From: Pseudomonas sp. MWU16-30317
GTDB taxonomy: Bacteria > Pseudomonadota > Gammaproteobacteria > Pseudomonadales > Pseudomonadaceae
DNA length: 64,000 nucleotides
Direction of reading: 5' to 3'
NCBI RefSeq assembly: GCF_020515695.1
Contig: NZ_JAIWJA010000004.1
Span: 372,001-436,000 of the forward strand
In this document: positions 63,801-64,000 of the stretch, in pieces
Position numbering within the stretch: the first letter of the stretch is position 1
Layout of the letters: the number at the start of each line of letters is the position of its first letter
Translations under genes and position numbers: made by a program
The notes under the pieces: model-generated
Told to the model about the DNA's origin: nothing
The model's input: only the letters and a program-made list of their open reading frames with translations
Databases searched by the model: none

Positions 63801-64000
63801 CTGGTCATCGCCCTGCCCTTGCTGCTGTGCTGGGCGGCCGGGCCCTGGGTGGCGTGGCGGCTCAGTTCGGCGCCGCAGCACCAGCGGTTCGAGCCCTCGG
63901 TCGAGGTGCTGCGCTTTTTGCGGGTGCTGAGCCGGCGCACCTGGGCGTTCTTCGATGAATTCGTCGGCCCGCAGGATAACTGGTTGCCGCCGGACAACAT
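60864..64000 (+). CDS. ndvB: Cyclic beta-1,2-glucan synthase, NdvB-like (5' part)
   Basis: The first 1045 codons of a very large membrane enzyme (family members are about 2800 residues). The frame stays open to the window end. The N-terminal 400 residues are soluble/helical (LLLSRLTTLYRTGNYPPVKF, EEWLL-type linker). A membrane part follows, with AFYLAPASVLTAILALPLLA and ISLINWWATFSLAPV-like helices, then the glycosyltransferase (GT84) core with ITLDTDTQLPRDVARQ (D642, D644), IFDASQATIIAGYALLQPRV and HDLIEGSYARSGLLSDVELY, and RRHRWIRGDWQLLPW near residue 790. More membrane helices follow. The product is a periplasmic osmoprotectant glucan. The ATG at 60864 is preceded by an in-frame stop. Confidence 0.92.
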   Translation, partial: MTSIWAPVRLLLSRLTTLYRTGNYPPVKFAYEQILRAELFNAEQMADHGIALAGQHQLSALSARDSLLGRLDDNERLLNRSCSALTLAQRSSRRVTPAAEWLLDNYFLVEENIRTARTHLPKGYSRELPRLINGQSSGLPRVYDIALETISHGDGRFDEQSLQRFIVAYQTVMPLALGELWAIPIMLRLALIENLRRVASRVMANWDDRNLADDWAERLIEVSERDVKSVVLTVADMARSAPPLTAAFVAEVARRLQGQSAALALALNWIEQMLGESGSSIERQVQLDAQQQSADQVSISNSIGSLRLLSATNWRDFVEAVSHVEYALNDDPAAIYPAMDFATRDSYRHMIERLARRSRHSEIQVAQLAVALCAEHPPQVPAGTPTQHIGYFLIGAGIAELERRLNARVPFHERWKRLLQRSPLAFYLAPASVLTAILALPLLASAGRDGLSYFALLGLAVPCLVMTSRLAFSLINWWATFSLAPVMLPKMDYSDGIPDQARTLVVIPTLIASRLDVEELAEGLEVRFLANRDDNLFFALLTDFHDAPEQTQPQDAALLEQAAHAINLLNRQYADGSTDRFFLLHRPRRWNPGENVWMAHERKRGKLNDLNELLRGQGAERFSTVVGDIQALQSVRYVITLDTDTQLPRDVARQCTGAMMHPLNRPIFDASQATIIAGYALLQPRVGISLTSTPRSLYSRLFGNGGGVDPYTRAVSDIYQDLFQQGSFIGKGIYDVDAFTQALEGRLPDNRILSHDLIEGSYARSGLLSDVELYEQYPSHYSADVKRRHRWIRGDWQLLPWTVPWTRNVNGEWARNRLGIMAHWKLFDNLRRSLEPLASLVILAWGWFASSEPLAWTLTVLGLLVVQPLLKTLTDALHPPVKVPYWQYLRDLGASLLQDLARVAATLAWLPFEMYYSSDAIARSLWRITFTQRLMLQWQPSREVERHSENRLARRYREMWIGPLFAMVGLIALVNEPLTLVIALPLLLCWAAGPWVAWRLSSAPQHQRFEPSVEVLRFLRVLSRRTWAFFDEFVGPQDNWLPPDN

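Noticed and set aside
61788..63881. A 697-codon minus-strand frame opposite the glucan synthase gene
   Set aside because: Antisense to the glycosyltransferase gene, low-complexity (Gln/Arg/Gly), no recognisable motif.

Overview
The window is a compact, GC-rich chromosomal segment from a Pseudomonas, most likely of the fluorescens/putida-type groups. The evidence is the gene content (SfnB-family sulfur genes, a SiaABCD module, PncA-PncB-NadE with NrtR, an NdvB-type glucan synthase) and the REP repeats of the type GTGGGAGC...GGCTTGC(C)CGCGAA. I saw no rRNA, tRNA, CRISPR array, prophage or intact insertion sequence.

Layout. 1-2402: the methionine importer metI(partial)-metN-metQ. 2616-11828: a minus-strand sulfur-scavenging operon with two SfnB-family flavin oxidoreductases, an LLM-class flavin monooxygenase and a complete dipeptide-type ABC importer with a fused double ATPase. 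12030-17180: a 1716-residue hybrid sensor (kinase-like domain, AAA-type ATPase, GAF, histidine kinase) whose protein-kinase domain looks catalytically degenerate. 17512-20476: siaA-siaB-siaC-siaD, a phospho-switch controlling a diguanylate cyclase. 20593-28525: katG, a small histidine kinase with a receiver-TPR protein, and a large FAD/Fe-S dehydrogenase with a divergent LysR gene. 29753-42285: a MASE2-GGDEF cyclase, mntP under a manganese riboswitch, several single metabolic and transport genes (DsbA-like, GST, MocR/EamA pair, TauE/SafE with LysR, VOC), then a Cache-HAMP-GGDEF cyclase overlapping a polyamine-type binding-protein gene. 42716-52380: a catabolic cluster of M20 amidohydrolase, amidase and a five-gene oligopeptide-type ABC importer, with a divergent LacI regulator and a perfect 16-bp palindrome between them. 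52420-56020: NAD salvage (pncA-pncB-nadE) facing nrtR. 56193-58963: a LysR regulator facing a 2-oxoglutarate/Fe(II) oxygenase and an amino-acid binding protein. 59503-60000: an MgtC-like membrane protein. 60864 to the end: the start of a cyclic beta-1,2-glucan synthase.

Themes. The left end is sulfur acquisition: two operons whose promoter regions share a short motif. Cyclic-di-GMP signalling recurs, with three diguanylate cyclases each tied to a different input: the SiaABC phospho-switch, a MASE2 membrane domain, and a periplasmic Cache domain with a polyamine-type binding protein. Three degraded gene remnants (MFS, LysR, VOC) lie at the edges of regulator modules.

The most unusual feature lies in the non-coding stretch 60001-60863. 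It holds two head-to-head copies (about 226 and 218 bp) of an element whose paired arms differ in sequence but stay complementary, while unpaired blocks are conserved. This is the pattern expected of a structured nucleic-acid family. All functional calls rest on reading the sequence; no database search was run.
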